Of a stretch of DNA of 64,000 nucleotides, positions 10,148 through 19,384 are shown one piece after another. The stretch lies in contig JASEVX010000001.1 of assembly GCA_031761405.1 (NCBI GenBank), positions 26,560,854 through 26,624,853 on the forward strand. Reading direction: 5' to 3'. Position numbers and translations under genes: made by a program. This stretch comes from Serripes groenlandicus (lineage: Eukaryota > Mollusca > Bivalvia > Cardiida > Cardiidae). How positions within the stretch are numbered: the stretch's first letter is position 1; the number at the start of each line of letters is the position of its first letter. Under the pieces are notes generated by a model that was given only the letters and a program-made list of their open reading frames with translations, made no database searches and was not told the DNA's origin.

Positions 10148-10713
10148 CGTTAAAGGGACTGAACACCATAATGGTCCAAAATCGTTTTATTTTATACTCA
10201 TTCTAATTAATCCAAAATACGTCTATATATATGTAACGGAATGTTGTAGAAGGTCGTACAAGTCTTGTTTTTCATTATTTTATAGGAAATAAGCAGTTAA
10301 AAAAACGTCCGCTCCGTGTTTTCCCGTTTAAAAATACCGTGGAATTTCCTCTTGCTCATTTGAATTTGTGGATTCAATTTGGCATTCTCTAACACTATCG
10401 ACTCATTACATTCATTCATGTATGCGTGAGTGTAAGAAACAACAACTCTGGGAAGGAGATTGTCAATTCGGTTGTAGTGATCACGTGATAAATATACAGC
10501 GATATTTTTAGATTTACTGGGTTACTAACCCAGTAGATTTTACAATGCAAAAAACGAAAAATCTCCGCAATATTAATAGTGTGCATATATTGTAGTACAT
10601 CAGTCAGCAAATCTCAATGCCTTACATGCAAAAACATCAAGGTAATGGAAATTTTTAACAATTTTCTTTTTTTTCCGCTTTTTTCTCATATGGGATTCAG
10701 TCCCTTTAACAAT
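10148..10713. mobile_element. MITE with ttaaagggactgaa termini
   Basis: The left end reads gttaaagggactgaacacc and the right end reads gggattcagtccctttaac. The inverted termini therefore meet TTAA on both sides. The interior of about 550 bp has no transposase. A TTAA target would suggest piggyBac-type mobilisation, but that is inference. Confidence 0.6.
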
Positions 10714-10774
10714 TCCACCAGCCCCCATTCTGTAACTACAATATTGAGCTGTTACTCAAATAATATTCAACTGA

Positions 10775-10870
10775 ATATGGTCATTGCAACAGTAAGCCCC
10801 TTGCTGGCAGCACTATCAGTGCTTTGATTAAGGCAACATATATACAATAATGAATAATACGCTGTGTATG
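10775..10870 (+). repeat. Short dispersed repeat shared with 30.2 kb
   Basis: The block ccttgctggcagcactatca followed by gtgctttg recurs at about 30207-30240 as ccttgctagcagcactgtga plus gtgctttg. It is too short to classify. Confidence 0.35.
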
Positions 10871-10929
10871 GTTGCGGTTACTAAGACTTGTTTTTGGCAT
10901 GGGGCTTTAGCCCCTGATCATAGCAGTAA

Positions 10930-11600
10930 TACCATTTTTTTTGGAGTTGGCACCCACTTCCTTACTTCTTACTTCCATACTTCTAACATCCTTACTTCTA
11001 ACTTCATTACAGTTAACTTCCAAGGTCCAACTCGTATTGTTTTCATTAAAAAAAGCACGTGGGTGGACTTATCCACTATCGACAATATTTTTAGTTTACA
11101 AGTACATTTCACGGCAACGTGGTAGATGTTATATTTTCTATATTGACTTCTTAAAAGCATTTGACAGTTGCCCACATGAAAAGTTCATACATAGCTTATC
11201 AAGAAATGGTGTAAACGGATTATTTTGGTTAATGTCACTTTCTATGTATGAACTTTTGAAATCATGTATTAAAGTAAATGGTGGTCTTTTTCCAGTGTAA
11301 AATCGGAACCAAACAAGGATGCTCATCGTCTCCAATAATCTTCCCACTGTTTATCAATGATTTGATTGGATAATTCCACCCACTTCACTCTTTTAATGAA
11401 AACAATACGATTTGGACCTTGGAAATTAAATGTAATGAAGTTAGAAGTAAGGAAGTTAGAAGTATGGAAGTTAGAGGTAAGGAAGTTGGAAGTTAAAAGT
11501 GATGAAGTTAGAAATGTTGAAGTTAGAAGTGATGAAGTTAGAAATGTTGAAGTTAGAAGTATGGAAGTCAGAAGTCAGAAGTATTGAAGTAAGAAGTCCC
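10930..11600. repeat. Inverted repeat of purine/pyrimidine minisatellite around an RT fragment
   Basis: The left arm, about 10945-11060, is a cttacttc/catacttctaac pyrimidine minisatellite followed by aacttccaaggtccaactcg and ttttcattaaaa. The right arm, about 11375-11600, is its reverse complement: cacccacttcactcttttaa, tttggaccttggaaatt, then gaagttagaagt repeats expanded to more than 15 short units. The central 300 bp is the RT fragment. Confidence 0.65.
11100..11385 (+). pseudogene. LINE reverse-transcriptase fragment (motif A region)
   Basis: The frame reads FYIDFLKAFDSCPHEK, which is RT motif A with the metal-binding Asp in the DFxKAFD context. It is followed by SRNGVNG and KVNGGLFP. 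After a frame change near 11300 the sequence continues as IGTKQGCSSSP and LFINDLI, the next conserved RT block. The frameshift and the missing YADD block mark it as dead. It sits between the inverted arms at 10930-11600. Confidence 0.65.
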
Positions 11601-11604
11601 TCCA

Positions 11605-12179
11605 GGGCTTCCATATCATACAAAGGCAACGAGATATTTTCCCGCATTTTTCTAATCAATGATAATTGTTTCATGCTTTTCTTCCCAGTTAAGTTGTGGC
11701 GGGTCTTAGTCTTAAACCTTTTATAATTTTCAATGTGTGTGTGTTTTGTATTGCTATGTGTTAACAGATGTTCTTTAATAAACATTTTGTCAATTATCAT
11801 GTTTCGTTAGTTTTAAAAATCATATTGTTTCGATGGAAGGGGATTAATGCTTCATCGGAAGGTGAAACACGATTGTGAATGAATTATCAATTATATACCC
11901 TCTTTCTTTTTCAAATTGGATTTCATTTTCATGTTGTTTCTTATAGTTTGTGTAATCAATTTGCTTTCTAATATATGTGTTCATTTCTGTAATTATTTTG
12001 TCCAAATTGGCTGTTAAGGCCCAATGGAAGATTATTAAAACAAATTAATTCGTTGAATTGAAATTCCGCACAAAACAAAATGTAATAGAACGCTTGGATC
12101 ACTTTGGTATATATACAAATTCCAAAACTATCGTATTCACAATGTTTTTCCTAAATCTAGTGGCCAAGATTGTTTCCCT
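11605..12179. other. AT-rich stretch without a recognised gene
   Basis: I find no exon and no copy of the other repeat families. It may be more decayed LINE sequence, but I could not align it. Confidence 0.35.
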
Positions 12180-12870
12180 TATATAACCTAGTTTCGATCC
12201 TAACTAGGGTTTGATGGAGATGACTAAACCTGAGGATTCTCATAGATATTGCAGGAAAGTATCGACTCTAATGTGTTCACGAGGATTTCCAAAAAAATGG
12301 AATTGGTGACCTGTTTTCTCACCTCTCATGACCCAGTCTGGAACTTGACTAGGATTTAATTGAGACAAATGAGTTGACGACATTTCATAGATATTTGATT
12401 ATGTACACAGGATGTTTCTAAAATTAGATATAGTGACCTAGTTTTTGACCTCATATGAACCAGCTTTTGACCAAGATTTGAATGTTCTATATAACCCTTA
12501 TGATGATTAGAACCGTCCCCCGGGAAAACCAACATTGTGGACATTATAAAGTTTCGACCCGGATCAGCGTAAGCATGCCGCGCAGGCTAACCCGGACAGA
12601 CACTTTTCGCCTCCTGTGGAGTTTCTGTTCAAGGAATCATTACTCTACATCCCTGAGACGGAATGTATCGGCCCGGATTAGCCTGCGTGGACTGCGCAGG
12701 CTGATCTGGGTCGATACAGTACGCAGAGTCAATAGTTTTGGTTTTCTCTCGGAACGGCTCATATGTGAACAGTGTACATGTATATCTTCATAAGGTTTTC
12801 CAAAATTTGACAAAGTGACCTAGTTTCTAACCCCCACGTGTCCTGTTTTAAGCTTAATTGAGATTTGATG
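12180..12870 (+). repeat. Decayed family-D repeat, split by a P1 element
   Basis: Several loose repeats of a theme: (g)tgacctagtttttgacc, catatgacccag, tttgatgaaat and ccaaaatttgac, at about 50-140-bp intervals. The P1 element at 12503-12762 interrupts it. Similar text occurs at 33200-33800 and 61520-61720. Confidence 0.45.
12503..12762. mobile_element. P1 GC-rich palindromic MITE
   Basis: The ends are gaaccgtcccccgggaaaac and ttttggttttctctcggaac. The inner blocks are gacccggatcagcg / ggctgatctgggtcg. It is full length with slightly diverged arms. Confidence 0.7.
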
Positions 12871-12945
12871 AAATTTGTTCGAACTCACAACCCCTGGATT
12901 GACAGCTCTAGTCGCTACCGACTGAGCTACCGGGGCTCGGGATAT
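12870..12945 (-). mobile_element. tRNA-like SINE head, minus strand
   Basis: Reversed, it reads as a tRNA-type sequence with ccggtagctcagtcggta and a box-B-like ggttgtgagttcgaac. The SINE body is not attached. Confidence 0.5.
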
Positions 12946-13007
12946 ATGAACAGTGTAGGTTTAGATAAACTTGTCCACCTGCTCAGTCTTATTAGTATCT
13001 ATGTATG

Positions 13008-13255
13008 AGCCGTTCCGTGAGAAAACCAACATATCGGACTCTGCGTACCCGGATCAGCATAAGCATGCCGCGCAGGCTTACCCGGACAGACGCTTTTTGC
13101 CTCCTGTGGATTTTCTGTTTCAGGAATAATTACTCTATACCTCTGTCCCCCTGAGGCGGAATGTGTCGGCAAGGATTAGCCTGCGTGGACTGCGCATGCT
13201 GATCTGGATCGATATATTACGCAGAGTCCACAATGTTGGTTTTCTCGTGGAAAAT
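13008..13255. mobile_element. P1 GC-rich palindromic MITE
   Basis: The left end is gagccgttccgtgagaaaac, with a small deletion in the cgtaaagtatcg block. The middle is cgctttttgcctcctgtgg and the right end is caatgttggttttctcgtgg. It is followed almost directly by a reversed SINE. Confidence 0.7.
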
Positions 13256-13257
13256 CA

Positions 13258-13505
13258 GCCATATCACGGCGGCCAGTTCACCTACTCATATGTTTCCTGG
13301 CTTTCTCACACAAGTAATGCACACAGCAATCATTCCAAGCAACTGACTTTTTCACAGACTTAGCCCATTGGTGGAAGACGAATGACGCTTGTCACGATGA
13401 CTTTTGTCAAAAGAAGGAAAAAATGTTGGCCGAGATGGGGTTTGAACTCACGATCCCTGGATTGACAGCCCGCGACGCCACCGAATGAGCTACCGGGGCG
13501 CGGCT
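13258..13505 (-). mobile_element. Type-2 tRNA-derived SINE, minus strand
   Basis: The tRNA-like head is at the right end (reversed: cgccccggtagctcattcgg and ggatcgtgagttcaaacccc). The body contains gacgaatgacgcttgtcacg-type sequence. The 3' part at the left reads tatcacggcggccagttcac. Confidence 0.7.
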
Positions 13506-13611
13506 GGAGAATTGAAGGGAAATAATCAAAAGCACAGGGGTAGGTGAACTGACCAACGTGAATGTCAATTGATCAGCCAACCAATTTGTGACGCGGCTTA
13601 TTTCAAGACAC

Positions 13612-13842
13612 TTAACCCTTTCCCTCATATAGACGCTTTCTGGCGCCTCTGCAGCAGACGGCTGTTTGAAAACATAGTGATAAAAGAAGAAATTGCACAA
13701 AACGTGCAATTTCTCCTTTTGCCACAATGTTTCCACTTTCAGTCATAGGTTATCCATTCAATTATGGAGATTTTCTATGTTTTGACAAAATACGTTCAAA
13801 GTCGTCTGCTGCAGAATAGTCGTATGAGGGAAAGGGTTAAGT
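13612..13842. mobile_element. P2 palindromic MITE, full length
   Basis: The left end is ttaaccctttccctcatata and the right end is gtatgagggaaagggttaag. The dyad aaattgcacaaaacgtgcaa is at the centre of the left half. A second internal arm, gttttgacaaaatacgttc, mirrors the tctgctgcag blocks. Confidence 0.7.
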
Positions 13843-13969
13843 CAGTCGGTCTCTCTAATGTAAAATTGTAAAAATTATTAAACGAAATGGGACCAGAAAC
13901 ATATAAACAAGTTGAAGTTGTGTCTATGTTTAAACGTAATCTATCTGATGAAAAGAGCGTTAACAATTA

Positions 13970-14185
13970 ACTCTTTTCCACCTGCAGAAGCAATTTAACG
14001 CAATAGCATCATCCTGAAAATATTGTGTCCAACGGTGAAATTGCTCATAGCAATTTCACCTTTGGCCACAATGTTTTCAACTTTATTTACCAATTAAGCT
14101 ATCTTTTATGGACATTTTCCGGTTTTTGTCACAATGTTTTAAAAGTCGTCTGCTGCAGATTTGCTGTATGTGGGAAATGTTTAAA
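13970..14185. mobile_element. P2 palindromic MITE, diverged
   Basis: The left end is ttaactcttttccacctgca. The core is gaaattgctcatagcaattt and the right arm is aaaagtcgtctgctgcag followed by gtatgtgggaaatg. Confidence 0.6.
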
Positions 14186-14494
14186 GGTCAAAGGACCGGA
14201 TGTATATGATCAAGTTGAGGTTTGTCCCTTGGAGTTCTGTACCTTTAATAAATTTGACTTATGTTCTTGAATACGACTCATCCCTGCAGTGCGTATCAAT
14301 TGGCAAGTGTTAAAAGATAGGACACTGTATATTGCATAATATTTGAATATATTTATTAAAGGTGCTGAAGCAGCATCACAGTCAGTAGGAAAATCAGTTT
14401 TTTTACTTGAAATATTTGCGTGTCTCAAGCAAACTGCAATGAATTTTAGAACGTTACGTTTCAGGCTATGTGCATGTTTATGTCATGAATTGAA

Positions 14495-14615
14495 TCCGCA
14501 TTGGCCCAGTGGTATGGCGGGGATTTGGAAACGGACGTCCTGGGTTCCACCCCCATGACCGTAGTAAAACTGAATTAATGTTGAAAGCGGCGTTAACACT
14601 CAAATTAAAAATAAA
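14495..14615 (+). mobile_element. SINE remnant, plus strand
   Basis: A decayed head, ggcccagtggtatggcggg, precedes ggacgtcctgggttccaccc. The common tail gttgaaagcggcgttaacac follows an internal deletion. Confidence 0.5.
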
Positions 14616-14639
14616 ATCTATTAAATATTAAGATGAAAT

Positions 14640-14866
14640 ATGAACCCTTTCCCACATAGAAGCAAACCTGCAGCAGACGACTTTCAAAGCATATTGTCAA
14701 CAATCTGGAAAATCTCTATAAATGAAGGTATAATTGTTGCAACAAGTTGAAAACATTATTGCAAATTATTGCTCGTTCTGAGCAATTTCTTATTTTGCCA
14801 CAATATTTTTAAAATTCGTCTGTTGCAGAGGTGTCAGATAGCGTCTGTATGTGGTAAAGGGTTAAT
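14640..14866. mobile_element. P2 palindromic MITE, full length
   Basis: The ends are gaaccctttcccacatagaa and tgtatgtggtaaagggttaa. The mirrored blocks are cctgcagcagacgactttc / aaattcgtctgttgcagag and the central dyad is gctcgttctgagc. Confidence 0.7.
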
Positions 14867-15004
14867 TAAAGAATGACTCTGTGCGCAAAGTGAAATAAGG
14901 GATGGGGTTTACAAAACTGGGCTGCGTACTGACTGGTTGAAATTTAAAATCACACGTTCTTATTTGTTTAATATACAAAACATGCATGTAAAGCACGCAC
15001 CTTT

Positions 15005-15115
15005 AATTTATTTAATTTATTTTATTTATTGTGGTTTTACGTCGCTTTCAACATTATTTCAGTTATATCACGGCGACAGTTCACTTATTCATGATCCCTG
15101 GGTAAACAAACCATC
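15005..15115 (-). mobile_element. SINE 3' part, minus strand
   Basis: Reversed tail sequence: gtggttttacgtcgctttca then ttatatcacggcgacagttc and catgatccctgggtaaac. The tRNA-like head is absent. Confidence 0.55.
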
Positions 15116-15599
15116 ATGCACCTTTAAGAAAGTTAAAACACGACAGTTATAAAAACGATCTTGGACGATACAGTAAGGATATTTATTAAGTAAAGGTGAG
15201 CTGGAGTTTGTATATTATTTCTTATATAGATACTTTCCCATTTATTGAGAATCAAGCTCGGTGTTCAATATGGTTTCAACAGTATTTCAGTTACGTTTCT
15301 GTGCACGAGAACGCACAAACGATTGTACTTTCCCAAGAAAATGTCGCTAACAATTTGTAGATGTAAACCATCGTTCAAACGCCATATATATATACATATT
15401 TTAAATATTTACTTTTCACTTTAAATACATCTTATGAGTTACGTTGAATCCACCAAAGGGGCTGGACCATTGGATTTGATCATTTGAAACTCAGAACCAC
15501 CGAGTTGTTAGCCTGAGAGCATGATAGGACCCATTTAGTCTCTCTGTAATTTCACACAGGGAAACCCTTGAAGAATTCATGTAGTGATTGGTCTGTGGG
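15116..15599. other. Unique sequence before the 51-bp array
   Basis: No gene is recognised. The last 150 bases contain loose precursors of the array motif (accgagttgttagcctgag), which suggests the array grew out of local sequence. Confidence 0.45.
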
Positions 15600-17035
15600 A
15601 TTTTACTCTGGTAGGTCGAAGCAAGTGGTTAGACAGCGATATTTAACACAAGGTAAACCTGGTAAGATACTCCGAGTAGTTAGCCCGTGGGATTTAAAAC
15701 TAGGTTAAGCTGGTAAGATACACCGAGTGGTTAGCCAGTGGGAATTGACACTTGGTAAACCTGGTAAGATACACCGAGTGGTTAGTTAGCGGGATTTGAC
15801 ACTAGGTACACCTGGTAAGATACACCGAGTGGTTAGCCAGCGGGATTTGACACAAGGTAAACCTGGTAAGATACACAAAGCGGTAAGCCAGCGGGATTTC
15901 ACACTGGGTAAAGCTAAGTGGACACTTTGTAATCCTGGTAAGATACACCGAGTAGTTAGCCGGCGGAATTTGACACTAAGTAAACCTGGAAAGATACACC
16001 AAGTGTTTAGCCAACGGAATTTGACACTGTATAAAGCTAGTTAGATACACCGAGTGGTTAGCCAGCGGGATTTGACACTTAGTAATCCTGGTAAGATACA
16101 CCGAGTGGTGAGCCAGCGGTATTTGACACTTAGTAATCATGGTTAGATACACAGAGTGGTAAGCAAGCGGGAGTTGACACTGGGCCAACCTGGTAAGATA
16201 CACCGAGTAGTTAGCCAGCAGATTTGACACTAGGTAAAGCTGGTAAGATACACAGAGTGGTTAGCCGGCGAAGTTTGACACTAGGTAAACCTGGTAAAAT
16301 ACACAGAATGGTTAGCCACCGGGTTTTGACACTGTGTTATCCTGGTAAGATACACCGAGTGGTTAGCCGGCGGGATTTGACACTGGTTAATCCTGGTTAG
16401 ATACACCGAGTGGTTAGCCATCGGATTTGACACTAGGTAAATCTGGTTAGATACGCTGAGTGGTTAGCCAACGGGATTTGACACTTGGTAATCCTGGTTA
16501 ATTACACAGAGTGGTTAGCAAGCGGGACTTGACACTAGGTAAACCTGGTAAGATACACAGAATGGTTAGCCACCGGGATTTGACACTTTGTAATCCTAGT
16601 AAGATACACCAAGTAGTTAGCCAGGGGTATTTGATACTAGGTAAACCTGGTAAGATACACCGAGTGGTAAGCCAGCGGCATTTGACACTTGGTAAACCTG
16701 GTTAATTACACATAGTGGTTAGCAAGCGGGACTTGACACTGGGTAAACCTGGTGAGCTACACCGAGTAGTTAGCCAGCGTTATTTGACATTAGGTAAACC
16801 TGGTAAGATACACAGAGTGGTAATCCAGCGGGATTTGACACTAGGTAAACCTGGTAAGATACACAAATTAGATAGCCATCGGGATTTGACACAAGGTAAA
16901 CCTGGCAAGATACACCGAGAAGTTAGCAAGCGGGATTTGACATTAGGTAAACCTGGTAAAATACGTCGAGTGGTTAGCCAGCGGGATTTTACACTGGGTA
17001 ACCCTTGTAGGATCCATAATGTGGTCAGGAGTTAT
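15600..17035 (+). repeat. 51-bp tandem array, about 28 units
   Basis: The unit is built from cctggtaagatacaccgag, tggttagccagcgggattt and gacactaggtaaa. Copies differ by scattered substitutions with few indels. Because 51 is a multiple of three, long frames stay open on both strands, for example 15796-16044 and 16715-17041, which repeat a 17-residue theme with GKPGKIHRVVSQRDLTL. Stops and single-base losses break the frames, and no promoter or splice context supports translation. I call it a satellite, not a protein gene. Confidence 0.85.
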
Positions 17036-17224
17036 AGCTAATAATGAAAACATTTTCCTTATGCCAGATTTCTTTTAATTGTATTCACTTATTATAAGTC
17101 CAATTTACATTTGCATGTATGTAGTCAACGTTGTCTAAAGCAAGGGTAAATATGTAACTGGTTCCTAATTTCCTAATTGTGAGGGTCATCCCAGAGAAAA
17201 GTGTAGTAATTATTGCCCTTTATA

Positions 17225-17300
17225 AACCAGTTCTACTGGTAAACGCCGTGATATAACTGGAAACAAATGTTGAATGCGGTGTAAAGCTCCAAACAATCAT
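17225..17300 (+). mobile_element. SINE tail fragment
   Basis: It keeps only ctactggtaaacgccgtgat and gttgaatgcggtgtaaagc, the shared 3' region of the SINEs in this window. Confidence 0.4.
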
Positions 17301-17472
17301 ACATAACTTCGAAAAAGACTACACAGGTATCGGCGCATTGCGTAACATTTCAGTGACCTAGCTTCAAACAAATGCCATGTCGCGATAACGACGAAAGCTT
17401 CCGATACAAGTGCCAATCATGAATGAATATACAGTTTGTAGTAGTAATGTATAATGAATAGAATATAATATA

Positions 17473-17722
17473 TGAGCCGTCCGCGAGAAAACCAACATTG
17501 TGGACTCTGCGTTAAGTATCGATCCGGATCAGCCTAAGCATGCCGCGCAGGCTTACCCGGATAGACACTTTTCGCCTCCTGTGGATTTTTCTGCTTCAGG
17601 AATCATTATTCTATATATATACCCCTCTGAGGCGAAATGTGTGGGCGGACTGCGCAGGCTGATCTGGGTCGATACATTACGTAGAGGCCATAATGTCGGT
17701 TTTCTCGCAGTACTGCTCATAT
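17473..17722. mobile_element. P1 GC-rich palindromic MITE
   Basis: The ends are gagccgtccgcgagaaaacc and gtcggttttctcgcagtact. The middle carries ttcgcctcctgtggattttt. One inner block, between ggcgaaatgtgtggg and cggactgcgcagg, has lost bases. Confidence 0.7.
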
Positions 17723-17724
17723 TT

Positions 17725-18095
17725 TATTAACTTATACGACATACACGTATCTCGTCATACAAAACATCTTTATAAACGAATTATAGAAGATAAACATCAA
17801 TACATAAACAATAAGTAAGCTCTTTGTTTTGTTTTTATACCATATTCTACATAGGGGATGAACAATTTCGTATATTATTTTGATTATATGCATGGTTTAC
17901 ATGTATAGAATAGTGATCATATATTACTATTTCTACGTTTTTGTTGCCAAATATATATACTTCGCTAGTTTATTATGTATAAAGGGTAGCGCCCTAATTC
18001 TCCATAGACAGCGGCAAAACCTTCTTTGTCTATTCTTGAAAATCATACTCAGACATTTGTTTTCATTTACGCTCAAAATTTAGATTTTGTTTTAT
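17725..18095. other. AT-rich spacer, nothing recognised
   Basis: No coding or repeat signal is visible between the P1 element and the 82-bp array. Confidence 0.4.
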
Positions 18096-18100
18096 TCTAT

Positions 18101-19188
18101 TTTACGACTTCCAAATGTCGGCACAATAAAGTGTTATAATGTGCGATATTTACATTTTCAGACGCCAATGTCACGGCAGTAGTTTTACGACTTCCAGGTG
18201 TCGGCACAAAACTTTGGTATAATGTGCGATATTTACATTTGCAGGCGATAATGCCACGACAGCAGTTTCCCGACTTCCAGATGGCGGCATCATACTTTGT
18301 TATAACGTGCGATATATTCATTTCCTGACAATAATGTAACAACAGTAGTTTTACGACTTCTAAATGATGGCATCATACTGTGTTATAATGTGTGATTAAG
18401 GAGAAAATGTCACGACAGTTTTGTACGACTTCCAGATGATGTCACCATACTTTGTTATAATATGTGCTTTCTATATTTCGAGACAACAATTACACGATAG
18501 CTTTGTACGACTTCCAGATAATATCACTATTCTGTATTAAAATGTGTAATATTTACATTTAAGACTACAGTGACACGACAGTATTTTTACGATTTCCAAA
18601 TAGTGGCACCAAACTGTATTATAATGTGTGATATTTACATTTCGAAACGACAGTAGTTTTACGACTGTAGTTTTACGACAGTAGTTTTACGACAGACAGT
18701 AGTTGTACGACAGTAGTTTTAATACTTCGAGATGATGGCACCATACCCAGGTATAATGTGTGCTATTTATATTTTAGACGACTATGTCACGACAGAAGTT
18801 TTACGACTTTAAGATGATGGCACTATACTCTGGTATAACATGTGCTATTTACATTTTAGACGACTGTGTCACGACAGAAGTTTTACGACTTTAAGATGAT
18901 GGCAATATTCTCTGGTATTATATGTGCTATTTACATTTCAGACGACTATGTCACGACAGAAGTTTTACGACTTTAAGATGATGGCACTATACTCTGGTAT
19001 AATATGTGCTATTTACATTTTAGACGACGGTGTCACGACAGAAGTTTTACGACTTTAAGATGATGGCATTATACTCTGGTATTATATGTGCTATTTACAT
19101 TTTAGACGACTGTGTCACGACAGAAGTTTTACGACTTTAAGATGATGGCACTATACTCTGGTATAATATGTGCTATTTACATTTGCAG
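18101..19188 (+). repeat. 82-bp tandem array seeded from the sulfotransferase start exon
   Basis: About 13 head-to-tail units of 82-83 bp. Each unit reads ttttacgacttyaagatgat, ggcactatactctggtata, then tgtgctatttacattt(t/c)ag and acgactatgtcacgacagaa. The last two blocks match the real intron/exon border of the sulfotransferase gene (atttgcag, then acgacaatgccacgacagca at 19181-19204). The first block matches the codons that follow it. Copies near the gene are the most alike; the left ones have decayed, with one block of short acgacagtagtttt repeats at about 18655-18720. Each unit therefore carries a decoy 3' splice site and, in some copies, an ATG. Confidence 0.85.
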
Positions 19189-19194
19189 ACGACA

Positions 19195-19384
19195 ATGCCA
19201 CGACAGCATTTTTACGACGTTCCTGATGGGGACACGATTCTGTACGACGTTGTCGACGAGTCCAATGGATACCGTCAGTGTACGTTCAGGATAGCCGAGG
19301 AGATGCGATACGATCACTTCAACAGTATCAGGAATGTTCAATGTAAAGAGGACGATATATTCCTCAACTCGTATCCCAAAACAG
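19195..19384 (+). CDS. Sulfotransferase exon 1
   Basis: Codes for residues 1-63 plus one base of G64. It ends YPKT with donor acag|gtatat, so the intron cuts the P-loop. The region IFLNSYPKTG is the strand and loop that hold the PAPS 5' phosphate. Confidence 0.88.

Noticed and set aside
11366..11800. Val/Glu/Met-rich ORFs of about 75-109 codons on both strands
   Set aside because: They translate the gaagttagaagt minisatellite in the inverted repeat arm.
15796..17041. Repeat-protein genes in the 51-bp array
   Set aside because: Open frames follow from a unit length divisible by three. No start context, splice sites or non-repetitive domain is attached.
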